Shown piece by piece: positions 14,668 to 22,656 of a DNA stretch of 36,575 nucleotides. Source of the DNA: Chloroflexota bacterium. GTDB lineage: Bacteria > Chloroflexota > Dehalococcoidia > DSTF01 > JACRBR01. The notes below the pieces were generated by a model. That model ran no database searches, was not told the origin of the DNA, and saw nothing but the letters and a program-made list of their open reading frames with translations. Each line of letters starts with the position of its first letter. The stretch's first letter is position 1. A program made the translations under genes and the position numbers. Where the stretch lies: positions 1 through 36,575 of the forward strand of contig JAGWOC010000027.1 of NCBI GenBank assembly GCA_028872875.1, given 5' to 3'.

Positions 14668-16616
14668 TCGCGCGCATGCGGCGGCGGCTCTGGCAGGTGG
14701 CGGGCGCGGTCAGCGTGCGCTGGAAGATCATGGGCATCGTCATCGCCGTGGTCGCCATCCTGGGGAGTGCGGTGACCTACCAGCTTGTGATGGCCGACGT
14801 ACAGTCCATGCGGGCACAGATCGGAGAGAAGGGGCTCGCGATGTCGAAGGCGCTGGCGGCGCGCGGCGCCGACCTCGTGCTCACGAACCAACGGTACGCG
14901 CTCTACGAGCTGGCGACGGAAATCCAGCAGAGCGACCGCGACGTGCGCTATGTGTACATCACCGACCCGGCGGGCAAGCCGATCGTGCAGACCTTTGGTG
15001 CGGGGTTTCCGCGCGGCCTGCTCGCGCTGCCCACGCCGGATCCCGGCGCCCCCCAGGCGGTGCGACGGCTCTCCACCGAGGAAGGCGTCGTGCAGGACGT
15101 GGCCGTGCCGATCCTTGGCGGGCGTGGCGGCTTCGCGCACGTGGGCATGTCGGAAGCACGTGTGCAAGGCCACGTCAACAAGGACATCTGGACGAGCCTG
15201 GCGATCATGGCCGGCATGGTGCTCGTGGGCGGCGCCGGCGCCTTCGGCCTCGCGACCGTGCTGACGCGCCCCGTCGGAAAGCTCGTCGAGGCGACGGAAG
15301 CGGTGGGCCGCGGCGAGTTCGATACGGTGGCGCCGGTCTGGGCCACGGACGAGATCGGCCGGCTGGGGATCGCCTTCAACGCGATGACCTCACAGCTACG
15401 CGAGTCAGCGGAGACGCTGCTGGAACGGAACCGCCACCTGGAGGCGCTCAACGCGGTCGCCTCGGTGACGAACCGATCGCTGGACGTCTCGGCGGTCCTG
15501 GAAGCGGCGCTCGACGAGGTGTTGGAGGTGTCGGCAGCCGGGGCGGGATGGATCCTCCTGCTGAGCCATGACGCTGGCCCGCCAGACGGCCCGTACGAGT
15601 TCCAGGTCGTCGCGCGGCGCGGCGTCGAGTCGGGCGGGCCCCCGGGCGCGTTGCTCCGCCAACCAGCGCCGTGCCCGTGCTCGGTCGATGCCATGAACCC
15701 GGGCGATCCGGCGGAGGTACGTGTCGGATGTCCGCTCGCCGGACAACTGATCCCTCGGGACGCGGAGGGATCGGAGATCGTCTGCGTGCCGCTTCGGTCA
15801 CGAGGGGTGCCGGTAGGCGTGCTGAACCTCCTGTACCCGAGCCCTGTCGCGCTGAGCGAGCGGGAGCGGCGCCTCCTGCTTGCGATCGGCGACCAGGTGG
15901 GCGTGGCGATCGAGAACGCACGGCTGCTGGCAGAGCTCCGGGAGAAGGAGATCGTACGCGGGCAGTTGCTCCAGCAGGTCATCGGCGCCCAGGAGGACGA
16001 GCGCAAGCGGATCGCCAGGGAGCTCCACGACGAGACCGGCCAGTCGCTGACCTCGGTGTCAGTGATGCTCAAGAGCCTGGAGAGCATGACCCCGCCGGGC
16101 GAGCTGCGCGCACGTGTGTCGGAGATCCGGGCGGTGGCGGCCAACGCGGTCGAGGACCTGCACAGCCTGGCGTTTGAGCTGCGGCCGAGCGTGCTCGATG
16201 ACGCCGGCCTCGCGCCGGCCATCGAGCGCTACGCCCGTGACTTCTCGGAGCGGCACGGGATCGCGCTGGACGTGCACATGAGTGGCATCCACGGTCGCCT
16301 GCCCGCATCGGTGGAGACCGCACTGTACCGGATTACGCAGGAGGCGCTGACGAACGTCGCGCGGCACGCCCACGCGACGCATGCGTCGCTCGTCATCGAG
16401 CGCCGCAACGGCTCGGTGCTGCTGCTGATCGAGGACGACGGGCGCGGGTTCACGCGGAAGCCGGCGGGTGGGGATGGGCGCGAGCACCTGGGCATCCACG
16501 GGATGGAGGAGCGCGCCGCGCTGGTGGGTGGCACGCTGACCATCGAGACAGAGGACGGCGCTGGCACATCGGTCTACGTGGATGTGCCCGCGGGAGAGGA
16601 AGCCAGGGACCCATGA
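14664..16616 (+). CDS. membrane sensor histidine kinase, HAMP-GAF-HisKA_3 type
   Basis: The 650-residue kinase has transmembrane helices at about 22-43 and 175-200 that flank a roughly 130-residue extracytoplasmic domain, then HAMP (about 200-255), a GAF domain (about 275-420), the HisKA_3 dimerisation helix with phosphoacceptor His455 (RIARELHDETGQSL), and an HATPase domain with N-box QEALTNVARHA (Asn564), G1 DDGRGF (591-596) and HLGIHGM. This is the NarX/DegS/LiaS class that pairs with NarL-type regulators. The GAF domain has a cysteine set, C337-P-C339, C356 and C374, that could sense redox state or bind a metal cluster (inference). It overlaps by ATGA with the binding protein upstream and with the response regulator downstream, forming a tight three-gene signalling operon. 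Confidence 0.95.
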   Translation: MIARMRRRLWQVAGAVSVRWKIMGIVIAVVAILGSAVTYQLVMADVQSMRAQIGEKGLAMSKALAARGADLVLTNQRYALYELATEIQQSDRDVRYVYITDPAGKPIVQTFGAGFPRGLLALPTPDPGAPQAVRRLSTEEGVVQDVAVPILGGRGGFAHVGMSEARVQGHVNKDIWTSLAIMAGMVLVGGAGAFGLATVLTRPVGKLVEATEAVGRGEFDTVAPVWATDEIGRLGIAFNAMTSQLRESAETLLERNRHLEALNAVASVTNRSLDVSAVLEAALDEVLEVSAAGAGWILLLSHDAGPPDGPYEFQVVARRGVESGGPPGALLRQPAPCPCSVDAMNPGDPAEVRVGCPLAGQLIPRDAEGSEIVCVPLRSRGVPVGVLNLLYPSPVALSERERRLLLAIGDQVGVAIENARLLAELREKEIVRGQLLQQVIGAQEDERKRIARELHDETGQSLTSVSVMLKSLESMTPPGELRARVSEIRAVAANAVEDLHSLAFELRPSVLDDAGLAPAIERYARDFSERHGIALDVHMSGIHGRLPASVETALYRITQEALTNVARHAHATHASLVIERRNGSVLLLIEDDGRGFTRKPAGGDGREHLGIHGMEERAALVGGTLTIETEDGAGTSVYVDVPAGEEARDP

Positions 16617-17272
16617 GCAAGATCCGGATCGTTCTCGCGGATGACCACGCCGTGCTGCGGGCGGGCCTGAAGCTGCTGCTCGGCTCCGAGCCGGACATCG
16701 AGATTTCGGGGGAGGCGGCCAGCGGGGAGGAGGCGCTGGCGCGCGCGGCGGAGCTGCGGCCAGACGTCGTGGTGATGGACCTCCGCATGAGCGATGCGCA
16801 ACTGGACGGCCTCGAAGCGACCCGCGCCATCAGCGCCCTGCCGGACGCCCCGAGGGTGCTCGTGCTTTCGATGTACGACGACCCGGCGTTCATGGACCAG
16901 GCGCTCGCCGCGGGGGCCGCCGGGTACGCGCGAAAGCGCGACGCGGATACGGAGCTCCTCTCCGCTATCCGGGCGGTCGCGCGGGGCGAGGCGTACCTGG
17001 CGCCGGCGTTGACGACGGTGATGCTCCGTCGCATCGCCGCGCAGGAGGCTGGCGAGCGGCCGGCGGCGGGCGAGCTGAGCGCGCGGGAGCTGGAGGTGCT
17101 CCGGCACCTGGCGCTGGGCTACAACCACCGCCAGATCGCCGAGACGCTCGGCCTCAGCGTGAAGACCGTGGAAACCTACAAGGCGCGCGTGATGGAGAAG
17201 CTGGGCGTCCATGGCCGCGCGGGGCTCGTGCGGTATGCGCTGGCGCACGGCCTGCTGACCGACGAGAGCTGA
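16613..17272 (+). CDS. response regulator, NarL/FixJ family
   Basis: The 219-residue protein has a receiver domain with Asp10, Asp11, phosphoacceptor Asp56 (VVVMDLRM), Ser86 and Lys108, then a linker and a LuxR-type helix-turn-helix at about 152-215 (LSARELEVLRHLALGYNHRQ, then IAETLGLSVKTVETYKARVM). The loop after Asp56 is a few residues longer than usual (MSDAQLDGLEAT). It is the cognate partner of the kinase whose stop codon it overlaps. Likely targets are promoters of this locus. TtrR, which drives the ttr operon in enterobacteria, has the same domain layout. The repeats at 17547, 18157 and 20392 are candidate binding regions. Confidence 0.95.
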   Translation: MSKIRIVLADDHAVLRAGLKLLLGSEPDIEISGEAASGEEALARAAELRPDVVVMDLRMSDAQLDGLEATRAISALPDAPRVLVLSMYDDPAFMDQALAAGAAGYARKRDADTELLSAIRAVARGEAYLAPALTTVMLRRIAAQEAGERPAAGELSARELEVLRHLALGYNHRQIAETLGLSVKTVETYKARVMEKLGVHGRAGLVRYALAHGLLTDES

Positions 17273-17701
17273 GCGACACGGGCCGCGGCCTCAGGACACG
17301 CCTTCGAGACGCAGGCGTTCGCCGCGCGGCGATGGCCATTCGGCGGGAGGCGTAGGCAGCCTGGCCCGCACCTCTTGCACGTTTTCCTGACAGGGATGCG
17401 GGGCATTCCCCCACATTGCCTGACGGCTCCAGTCGTGAGCGGTGAACGACGCGCTGTCAGGTGGCGCGCCGCCGGCGGACGGGCGCTTCCGACGCCCCGC
17501 ATGTGGCAGGCCGAACTCACGACCAACGGCCACGCGCCCACCGGGCCATCCGGCCATCACGAGCGCACGTTCCACGATCGAGACTGGGTGGGTGGACCGC
17601 GGGAACCGTAAGGGCCTTCGGACACGTACGCCCGGCCCGCGCGATTCGCGGTCGGAGGTGGGAGCACGTCACGCTCATCGCCATTCGAGGAGGCGTCCGC
17701 G
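17273..17701. other. 429-base intergenic region, no confident gene
   Basis: No reading frame here looks like a real protein. The stretch holds an inverted pair CCTGAC/GTCAGG (about 17419-17462), the diverged repeat copy at 17547-17602 and, at its right end, the AGGAGG-type ribosome site (17687-17693) for the HxlR-type gene. Confidence 0.6.
17547..17602 (+). repeat. diverged copy of the locus repeat, upstream of the HxlR-type gene
   Basis: CATCCGGCC and CGAGACTGG, the two anchors of the repeat, are present with a 23-base spacing (24 in the copy at 18157), followed by a GGGT-GG-ACCGCG block like that of the other copies. The middle part has diverged. It ends 100 bases before the HxlR-type gene. 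Confidence 0.5.
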
Positions 17702-18154
17702 CTGGTCGGTGTCCGCGGTGCACAGCCGGAGCCGTACTGCCCGTACTTCCGCCACGCCGTGGAGCTCATCGGCCGGCGCTGGACGGGCGCGATCCTGCGC
17801 GCGCTGCAGGCGGATGTCCGTCACTTCAGCGCGCTCGTCGGCACCATCCCCGGCCTGAGCGACCGTATGCTCTCGGAGCGCCTGCGGGAGCTCGAGGCCG
17901 AAGGGCTCGTCCAGCGACAGGTCATCCCGGAGATGCCCGTGCGCGTCGAGTACGGCCTGACGGCAAAGGGGCGCGCGCTGGGCGAGGTGTTCGCGGCGAT
18001 CAGCGCCTGGGCCGCCGCATGGCATGACGACGCGCCGTTCGCTGCCGAAGCTACCGGCCCGCTTGACACGACGCGCCTGACCGGTCACGCGGCTCTTCCG
18101 CTCGCACCGGCCAGACGGCACGAGAAAGTGGAAACCAGCGGCGGGTGTGGGTAA
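17702..18154 (+). CDS. HxlR-family winged-helix regulator, apparently with a CTG start
   Basis: The 150-residue product is a winged-helix HxlR-type regulator: YCPYFRHAVELIGRRWTGAI with the usual early Cys, FSALVGTIPGLSDRMLSERL as recognition region, ELEAEGLVQRQVIPEMPVRV and YGLTAKGRAL as the wing. This frame is open from 17612 but has no ATG or TTG, and its only GTG (17759) lies inside the DNA-binding domain. CTG at 17702 is preceded by GAGGAGG with an 8-base gap and gives a normal family length, so it is the best start. A sequence error or lost start is the alternative. HxlR regulators often respond to reactive electrophiles or redox signals through the cysteine. It lies between the two kinase genes and is likely part of the locus regulation. 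Confidence 0.75.
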   Translation: MVGVRGAQPEPYCPYFRHAVELIGRRWTGAILRALQADVRHFSALVGTIPGLSDRMLSERLRELEAEGLVQRQVIPEMPVRVEYGLTAKGRALGEVFAAISAWAAAWHDDAPFAAEATGPLDTTRLTGHAALPLAPARRHEKVETSGGCG

Positions 18155-18156
18155 GG

Positions 18157-18219
18157 CATCCGGCCGTGGCAGCGTGCGCGGCGCACCGACGAGACTGGTC
18201 GGGTAAGGGACCGCGACGC
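18157..18219 (+). repeat. locus repeat, copy upstream of the second histidine kinase
   Basis: This 63-base segment is about 90% identical to 20392-20453 (five mismatches, one gap). It contains a perfect dyad GTGCGC-G-GCGCAC at 18174-18186. It begins three bases after the HxlR-type gene ends and stops 64 bases before the kinase gene. Confidence 0.8.
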
Positions 18220-18282
18220 GTGCAAGCAGTTGGGTTCAGGGCCCCGGATCCCGGGCAGGCGCTGCAGTGAGGACAGTCTGGA

Positions 18283-19821
18283 GTGGAGAATTGCAGCCGG
18301 CCGTACTCAATACGCCTCATCGCTCCCCTGATGCGCCTCCCACAACGCCTGCGCGACCGGCGCTTCTGGGAAATCCAGTTGTTGGTGCTGGTGGCGGCTG
18401 CGCCCCACTACATCATCGAGTTGGTCGGGTTCACCGAGCCCTTAGAGACCTTAGACGGCCTCGCCATCACACTGAACGTCATCCCGCTGCTCTACGCCGC
18501 CATCGCCTTCGGCTGGGAAGGCGCGTTCCTGACTGGCCTCTTGATCAGCGCCGTTGTTTCGCCGGGGATCGCGGTCTGGCACCACTCTAGCCTCCACTGG
18601 ATCGGCGAGGTTGGCCAATTGATGGTCGTGCTGCCGATGGGGCTGCTGGTTGCCTGGCGCGTTGACCGCGAGGCGCGGCAGCGGCAGCGAGCGGAGCAGA
18701 CCAGCGCGGGCCTGCGGCTGCTCAACGAAGCAGGGGTGCTCCTTGGCCAGACGATCGAGCTGGAAGAGCGGTTACCTGCCGTCTTGCGGCGGCTGCGGGA
18801 GGGGCTCGCGGTGGAAGCGATCTGGCTGTCGCTGGAGCCGGAGTCAGCGGACCAGGCTGGCATGCTCATCGTGGAGCCGCTGCAGAAGGAGTCGTCGGTC
18901 AGGGCCCTCCCGCCCGATATCCTCCAGCCAGGCGCCGCGAGCAGCGAAGCCGCTTGTCGCCGGGAGCGAGTCGTTACGGTTCCCCTGATGACGGAAGGAC
19001 GAGTCCTGGGGTCGCTGGGGATGATGGCCCCCGAAGGTCGCGATCCCACGCCCGAGCAACTCGACCTGCTGGCGACGGCGGCGCAGGAGGTTCGCGTGGC
19101 TATCGAGAACGCGACGTTGTACCGAGAGCGGCAGGAGAGCCTCGAGTCCTATGCGCGGCAGGTGACGCAGGCGCAGGAGGAGGAGCGCCTGCGTATCGCC
19201 CGTGAGCTGCACGATGAAACCGCCCAGGAACTGGTGCACCTCGTGCGCAAGCTGGAGGGGATCGCAGCATTCGCCGACCGCACCCCGACCTGGTACCAGC
19301 ACGACTTGCTGCGATGGGCCCGGGAGACCCTGCGATCGGTCCGTCGCTTCAGCCGGGATCTCCGTCCATCCGTGCTGGATGATCTCGGGCTGGTGCCGGC
19401 CATCGAGCTAGCCCTGGAGGGTGCGAATGGAAGCCTCGCCGGGGGCGCACGGCTGAGCGTAACGGGCCGACCGCGGCGTCTTGACTCGGCGGTGGAGATT
19501 GCGCTCTTCCGCATCGCTCAGGAAGCCTTGCACAACGTGGAGAAGCACGCTGCGGCTACCTCCGCGACGGTCGAACTGCGGTTCGCGGACGATGCTGTCC
19601 GACTCGCGGTCAGCGATGACGGTCGCGGTTACGATTTCCCCGGGAACGTGTCGGAGTTGGCTCGCGCTGGCAAGCTGGGCGTCCTGGGGATGAAGGAGCG
19701 AGCGGAGCTTATCGGCGGGGTGTTTGCGGTGCGCTCTACTCAGGGCGGAGGGTGCCAAGTGACGGTGGAAGTGCATGAGCAGGTGCAAGGTGGGCGCTCC
19801 CGTGGCCCCGACATCCGTTGA
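18283..19821 (+). CDS. membrane sensor histidine kinase with GAF domain, orphan
   Basis: The 512-residue kinase has an N-terminal membrane module of about four helices (around 32-50, 60-76, 80-97 and 108-126) with almost no extracytoplasmic domain, then a GAF domain (about 150-280), HisKA_3 with His310 (RIARELHDETAQELVHL), and HATPase with QEALHNVEKHAA, DDGRGYDFPG and LGVLGMKERAEL. It may sense a membrane-soluble or redox cue. No response regulator follows; it could share the NarL-type regulator encoded at 16613. GTG 18283 has GAGG ten bases upstream; ATG 18331 is an alternative that still keeps all helices. It is preceded by the locus repeat. Confidence 0.92.
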   Translation: MENCSRPYSIRLIAPLMRLPQRLRDRRFWEIQLLVLVAAAPHYIIELVGFTEPLETLDGLAITLNVIPLLYAAIAFGWEGAFLTGLLISAVVSPGIAVWHHSSLHWIGEVGQLMVVLPMGLLVAWRVDREARQRQRAEQTSAGLRLLNEAGVLLGQTIELEERLPAVLRRLREGLAVEAIWLSLEPESADQAGMLIVEPLQKESSVRALPPDILQPGAASSEAACRRERVVTVPLMTEGRVLGSLGMMAPEGRDPTPEQLDLLATAAQEVRVAIENATLYRERQESLESYARQVTQAQEEERLRIARELHDETAQELVHLVRKLEGIAAFADRTPTWYQHDLLRWARETLRSVRRFSRDLRPSVLDDLGLVPAIELALEGANGSLAGGARLSVTGRPRRLDSAVEIALFRIAQEALHNVEKHAAATSATVELRFADDAVRLAVSDDGRGYDFPGNVSELARAGKLGVLGMKERAELIGGVFAVRSTQGGGCQVTVEVHEQVQGGRSRGPDIR

Positions 19822-19972
19822 GCATCAGTCTGCCTTCTTCCAGTCAGAACGTGCGTCGGCATCCCCTGGCGGGACGCCGCGCGAATATGGTGACGTTGCG
19901 CGGGTCAGGCGGCAGCCGCCCAACTAACTCCGCGGTCGCTCCTCCCGGTCGTCGGCGAATCTTCGCCGCTGC

Positions 19973-20200
19973 CTGGCCGTAGGCGCCCGCGAGCGCGGCA
20001 AGGTCGAGCACGTTCACGACCCCGTCCATGTTGACGTCGGCCGGCTTGATCGCGCAGTAGCTGGAACGAAATCGCGACGCGCTGATCAGGCGCACAACAT
20101 CCGTCTCCCGTACCGCACGCGTTCACCGTGCACCGGCGGCGCGCCGGCGCAACCCCGCCGCGACGGCCTTTGGCTGCGGGGCCGTGTGGCAGGCGAGGCA
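19973..20200 (-). pseudogene. decayed remnant of a secreted cytochrome/dockerin-type protein
   Basis: Reading the minus strand, three protein-like pieces follow one another: GGRCLACHTAPQP with a c-type heme site CxxCH (20200-20186), CTVNACGTGDGCCAPD (20132-20085), and an EF-hand dockerin repeat ADVNMDGVVNVLDLAALAGA-YGQ (20041-19973). The first and last share a frame but are split by a TGA at 20123, and the middle piece lies in another frame. No start codon or signal peptide can be assigned. The dockerin piece resembles the intact repeats of the gene at the right edge of the window. Together with the repeat at 20392 this accounts for the 649-base gap between the second kinase and the ferredoxin gene; I see nothing else in it. 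Confidence 0.45.
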
Positions 20201-20391
20201 CCGTCCGCCCGTCCCGCGCGGCGCGCGGGTTTCCCTGACAACGTGGGCGCGTGTTGCCGAAACGCCTGACGGCCTCAGCGCGAGAGGACTGTAAATCACC
20301 ACATAACGCGCGGATCGCCGCCAACGCCCTCCGCCCATCTCGCCGCAGACGGCAGGCGAAAGTGGGGATCAACGGAGGGCTGCAGCGCAGC

Positions 20392-20453
20392 CATCCGGCC
20401 GTGGCAGCGTGCGCGCCGCACCGGCGAGACTGGCCCGGAAGGGACAGCGACGC
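20392..20453 (+). repeat. locus repeat, copy upstream of the ferredoxin (TtrB-like) gene
   Basis: This 62-base copy matches 18157-18219 at about 90%. It ends 18 bases before the ATG of the ferredoxin gene and runs into its strong ribosome site (AGGAGAGGAGG). The central dyad is GTGCGC-G-CCGCAC, with one mismatch. Its position suggests promoter or operator function for the molybdo-oxidoreductase operon. Confidence 0.8.
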
Positions 20454-20470
20454 AGGAGAGGAGGCGCGTA

Positions 20471-21373
20471 ATGCCCGACGAGGAACTGGCCGTCAAGAGC
20501 GCCCCGCCCCCGGGGGCGAGACGACTGTCACGGCGCCGGATGCTCGTGCTGGGCGGGCTCGGCGGCTCGGGGGCCGTGGCGGCACTGCTCACGCGCGGCG
20601 TCGAGGCCGCGGACCCGCCGGCGCCTTCCGCGCCGGCCACCACGAAGGCACTGGCGCCCGTGCCCGGCGACCGGACGAGCGTCCTGATCCGCATGCAGGA
20701 CGACCTCCAGCGCGCGATGGCGAAGCCCATCGAACAGCGCAAGTGGACGATGGTGCTCGACCTGACGCGCTGCATCGGCTGCTCCGCCTGTACGGTCGCC
20801 TGCAAGGCCGAGAACAACCTCCCGCCCGGCGTCGTGTACCGGCCGGTGCTGGAGGAGGAGATCGGCACCTACCCGAACGTCCGCGCGCGCTTCACGCCGC
20901 GGCCGTGCATGCAGTGCGATGAGCCGCCCTGCGTGCCGGTCTGCCCGGTGGCCGCGACCTACAAGCGCCCGGACGGCATCGTCGAGATCGACTACGACCG
21001 CTGCATCGGCTGCCGCTACTGCATCGCGGCCTGTCCATACAGCGCGCGCACGTTCGACTTCGGGCTGTTCTACACGTCCAGCGCGCCCGAGAAGGCGCCG
21101 TACGAGCGTGAGCCCTCGCACGAGTACGGGCGGTCGTGGACGCGCAAGGGAGACAGCTCGCCGATCGGCAACGTGCGGAAGTGTCACTTCTGCATCCAGC
21201 GCCTTGAGGCCGGCATGCTGCCTGCCTGCACGACGACGTGCGTGGGGGTGGCGACGTTCTTCGGGGACCAGAACGACCCGCAGAGCCTGGTATCGGAACT
21301 GATCGCGTCGCCGCGCGCGCAGCGGCTCAAGGAAGACCTCGGCACGAAGCCCAAAGTCTACTACCTGATGTGA
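20471..21373 (+). CDS. ttrB: tetrathionate reductase subunit B-like four-cluster ferredoxin
   Basis: The 300-residue protein has a twin-arginine signal ([13 protein letters not shown]), so it is exported folded. Sixteen cysteines fall into four [4Fe-4S] sets typical of DMSO-reductase-family electron-transfer subunits: C101/104/107/111, C146/149/154/158, C178/181/184/188 and C238/241/253/257. It passes electrons between the NrfD-type membrane subunit and the molybdenum subunit. Length, Tat signal and gene order (B-C-A) match TtrB, but PsrB/NrfC-type proteins are close relatives. The operon B-C-A is tight: 8 bases to the next gene and a 4-base overlap after that. A strong ribosome site lies 6 bases upstream. 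Confidence 0.85.
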   Translation: MPDEELAVKSAPPPGARRLSRRRMLVLGGLGGSGAVAALLTRGVEAADPPAPSAPATTKALAPVPGDRTSVLIRMQDDLQRAMAKPIEQRKWTMVLDLTRCIGCSACTVACKAENNLPPGVVYRPVLEEEIGTYPNVRARFTPRPCMQCDEPPCVPVCPVAATYKRPDGIVEIDYDRCIGCRYCIAACPYSARTFDFGLFYTSSAPEKAPYEREPSHEYGRSWTRKGDSSPIGNVRKCHFCIQRLEAGMLPACTTTCVGVATFFGDQNDPQSLVSELIASPRAQRLKEDLGTKPKVYYLM

Positions 21374-21381
21374 GGTGATCG

Positions 21382-22656
21382 ATGCAAGCGACGATGCCAC
21401 AATCACGACCGTCACGGCCGTCGCTCGGGTTGTCCATCGCGGGCGTCGTCTGGGTCGCCGCGTTGGGACTCGGGCTGGTGGGCGTGGTCTTGCGCCTGGC
21501 GACGGGCGAAGTACACGCGGGCTACGGGAGCTACATCCCGTGGGGCCTCTGGGTGGCCGCCTACGTGTACTTCATCGGCCTCTCCGCGGGGGCGTTCCTC
21601 ATCTCGGCCCTGGTGTACGTAGCCGGTGTGAAGCGCCTGGAACGCATCGGTAAGCTGGCGCTCTTCACGGCGCTGGTGACGCTCTTCATGGCGCTGATCA
21701 CCATCTGGTTCGACATCGGCCACATGGAGCGCTTCTGGGAGGTCTACGTCTACGGCAATCCGTCTTCGATGATGGCGTGGATGGTCTGGCTGTACACGGC
21801 GTACTTCCTGCTGATCATCGCCGAGAACTGGTTCGCGCTGCGCGCGGATCTGGCCGCAATGTCGCGGCAGGGCGGCCTCCGCGGCGTGGTCGGGCGAACG
21901 TTGACCTTCGGCCGGACGGACGTGGGCGACGAGGCGGTCCAGCGCGACCGAGGGACGCTCCGCGTGCTGGGCACGATCGGCGTTCCGTTGGCGATCGCCT
22001 TTCACGGCGGCGTGGGCGCGCTGTTCGGCGTGATCGCCGCGCGACCGTTCTGGAACTCGCCGATCTTCCCGATCGCGTTCATCGTCGGGGCGCTGGCGTC
22101 AGGAGGCGCGCTGATCACCTTCGTGACGGCGTTCTTCTGGCCGGACCGCGGCACGCAGGAGCACCGCGACCTGGTGTCGTTCCTCGGGCGCATGGTGCTG
22201 GCGCTGCTGGCGCTCTACCTGCTGCTCGAGTGGGCGGAGTTCAGCGTGGGGCTGTACGGTCAGGTGCCCTCGGAATCGGACCCCTACCGCCAGATCATGA
22301 CCGGGCCGTACTGGTACGTATTCTGGTTTGTACACGTCCTCGTTGGCGCGCTCGTGCCGCTGGCGGTGCTGCTGTTGAGGCCCCGGTCGATGCGTTGGGT
22401 CGGTGCCGCCTGCGGGTTGATCGCCGCGGCATTCATCGCGGTGCGCCTGAACGTCGTGATCCCCGGGCTGATCATCCCCGAGCTGAAGGGACTGAACACG
22501 GCGTACGTGGAGCCGCACCTGAGCTTCACGTACTTCCCGAGCCTGATGGAGTGGCTGGTGCTGCTCTTTGTGGTCGCCATCGGCGTGGGCATCTTCTACG
22601 CGGGGAACAAGCTCCTGCCGCTCGCGACCGGTGATGAGAGTGAGGTGCAGCGATGA
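21382..22656 (+). CDS. ttrC: NrfD/PsrC-type quinone-interacting membrane subunit (TtrC-like)
   Basis: The 424-residue protein has about nine to ten transmembrane helices, for example LSIAGVVWVAALGLGLVGVV at 17-36, WGLWVAAYVYFIGLSAGAFL near 54-73 and LMEWLVLLFVVAIGVGIFYA near the end. It shows the NrfD-family features near the outer face: GSYIPWGLW, the G-x-SAGAFL turn and the WFDIGHMERFW segment. Such subunits exchange electrons with the menaquinone pool and may couple this to proton movement. It is longer than enterobacterial TtrC. It carries no heme ligand set of the cytochrome b type. The stop overlaps the catalytic-subunit start (ATGA). Confidence 0.86.
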   Translation: MQATMPQSRPSRPSLGLSIAGVVWVAALGLGLVGVVLRLATGEVHAGYGSYIPWGLWVAAYVYFIGLSAGAFLISALVYVAGVKRLERIGKLALFTALVTLFMALITIWFDIGHMERFWEVYVYGNPSSMMAWMVWLYTAYFLLIIAENWFALRADLAAMSRQGGLRGVVGRTLTFGRTDVGDEAVQRDRGTLRVLGTIGVPLAIAFHGGVGALFGVIAARPFWNSPIFPIAFIVGALASGGALITFVTAFFWPDRGTQEHRDLVSFLGRMVLALLALYLLLEWAEFSVGLYGQVPSESDPYRQIMTGPYWYVFWFVHVLVGALVPLAVLLLRPRSMRWVGAACGLIAAAFIAVRLNVVIPGLIIPELKGLNTAYVEPHLSFTYFPSLMEWLVLLFVVAIGVGIFYAGNKLLPLATGDESEVQR

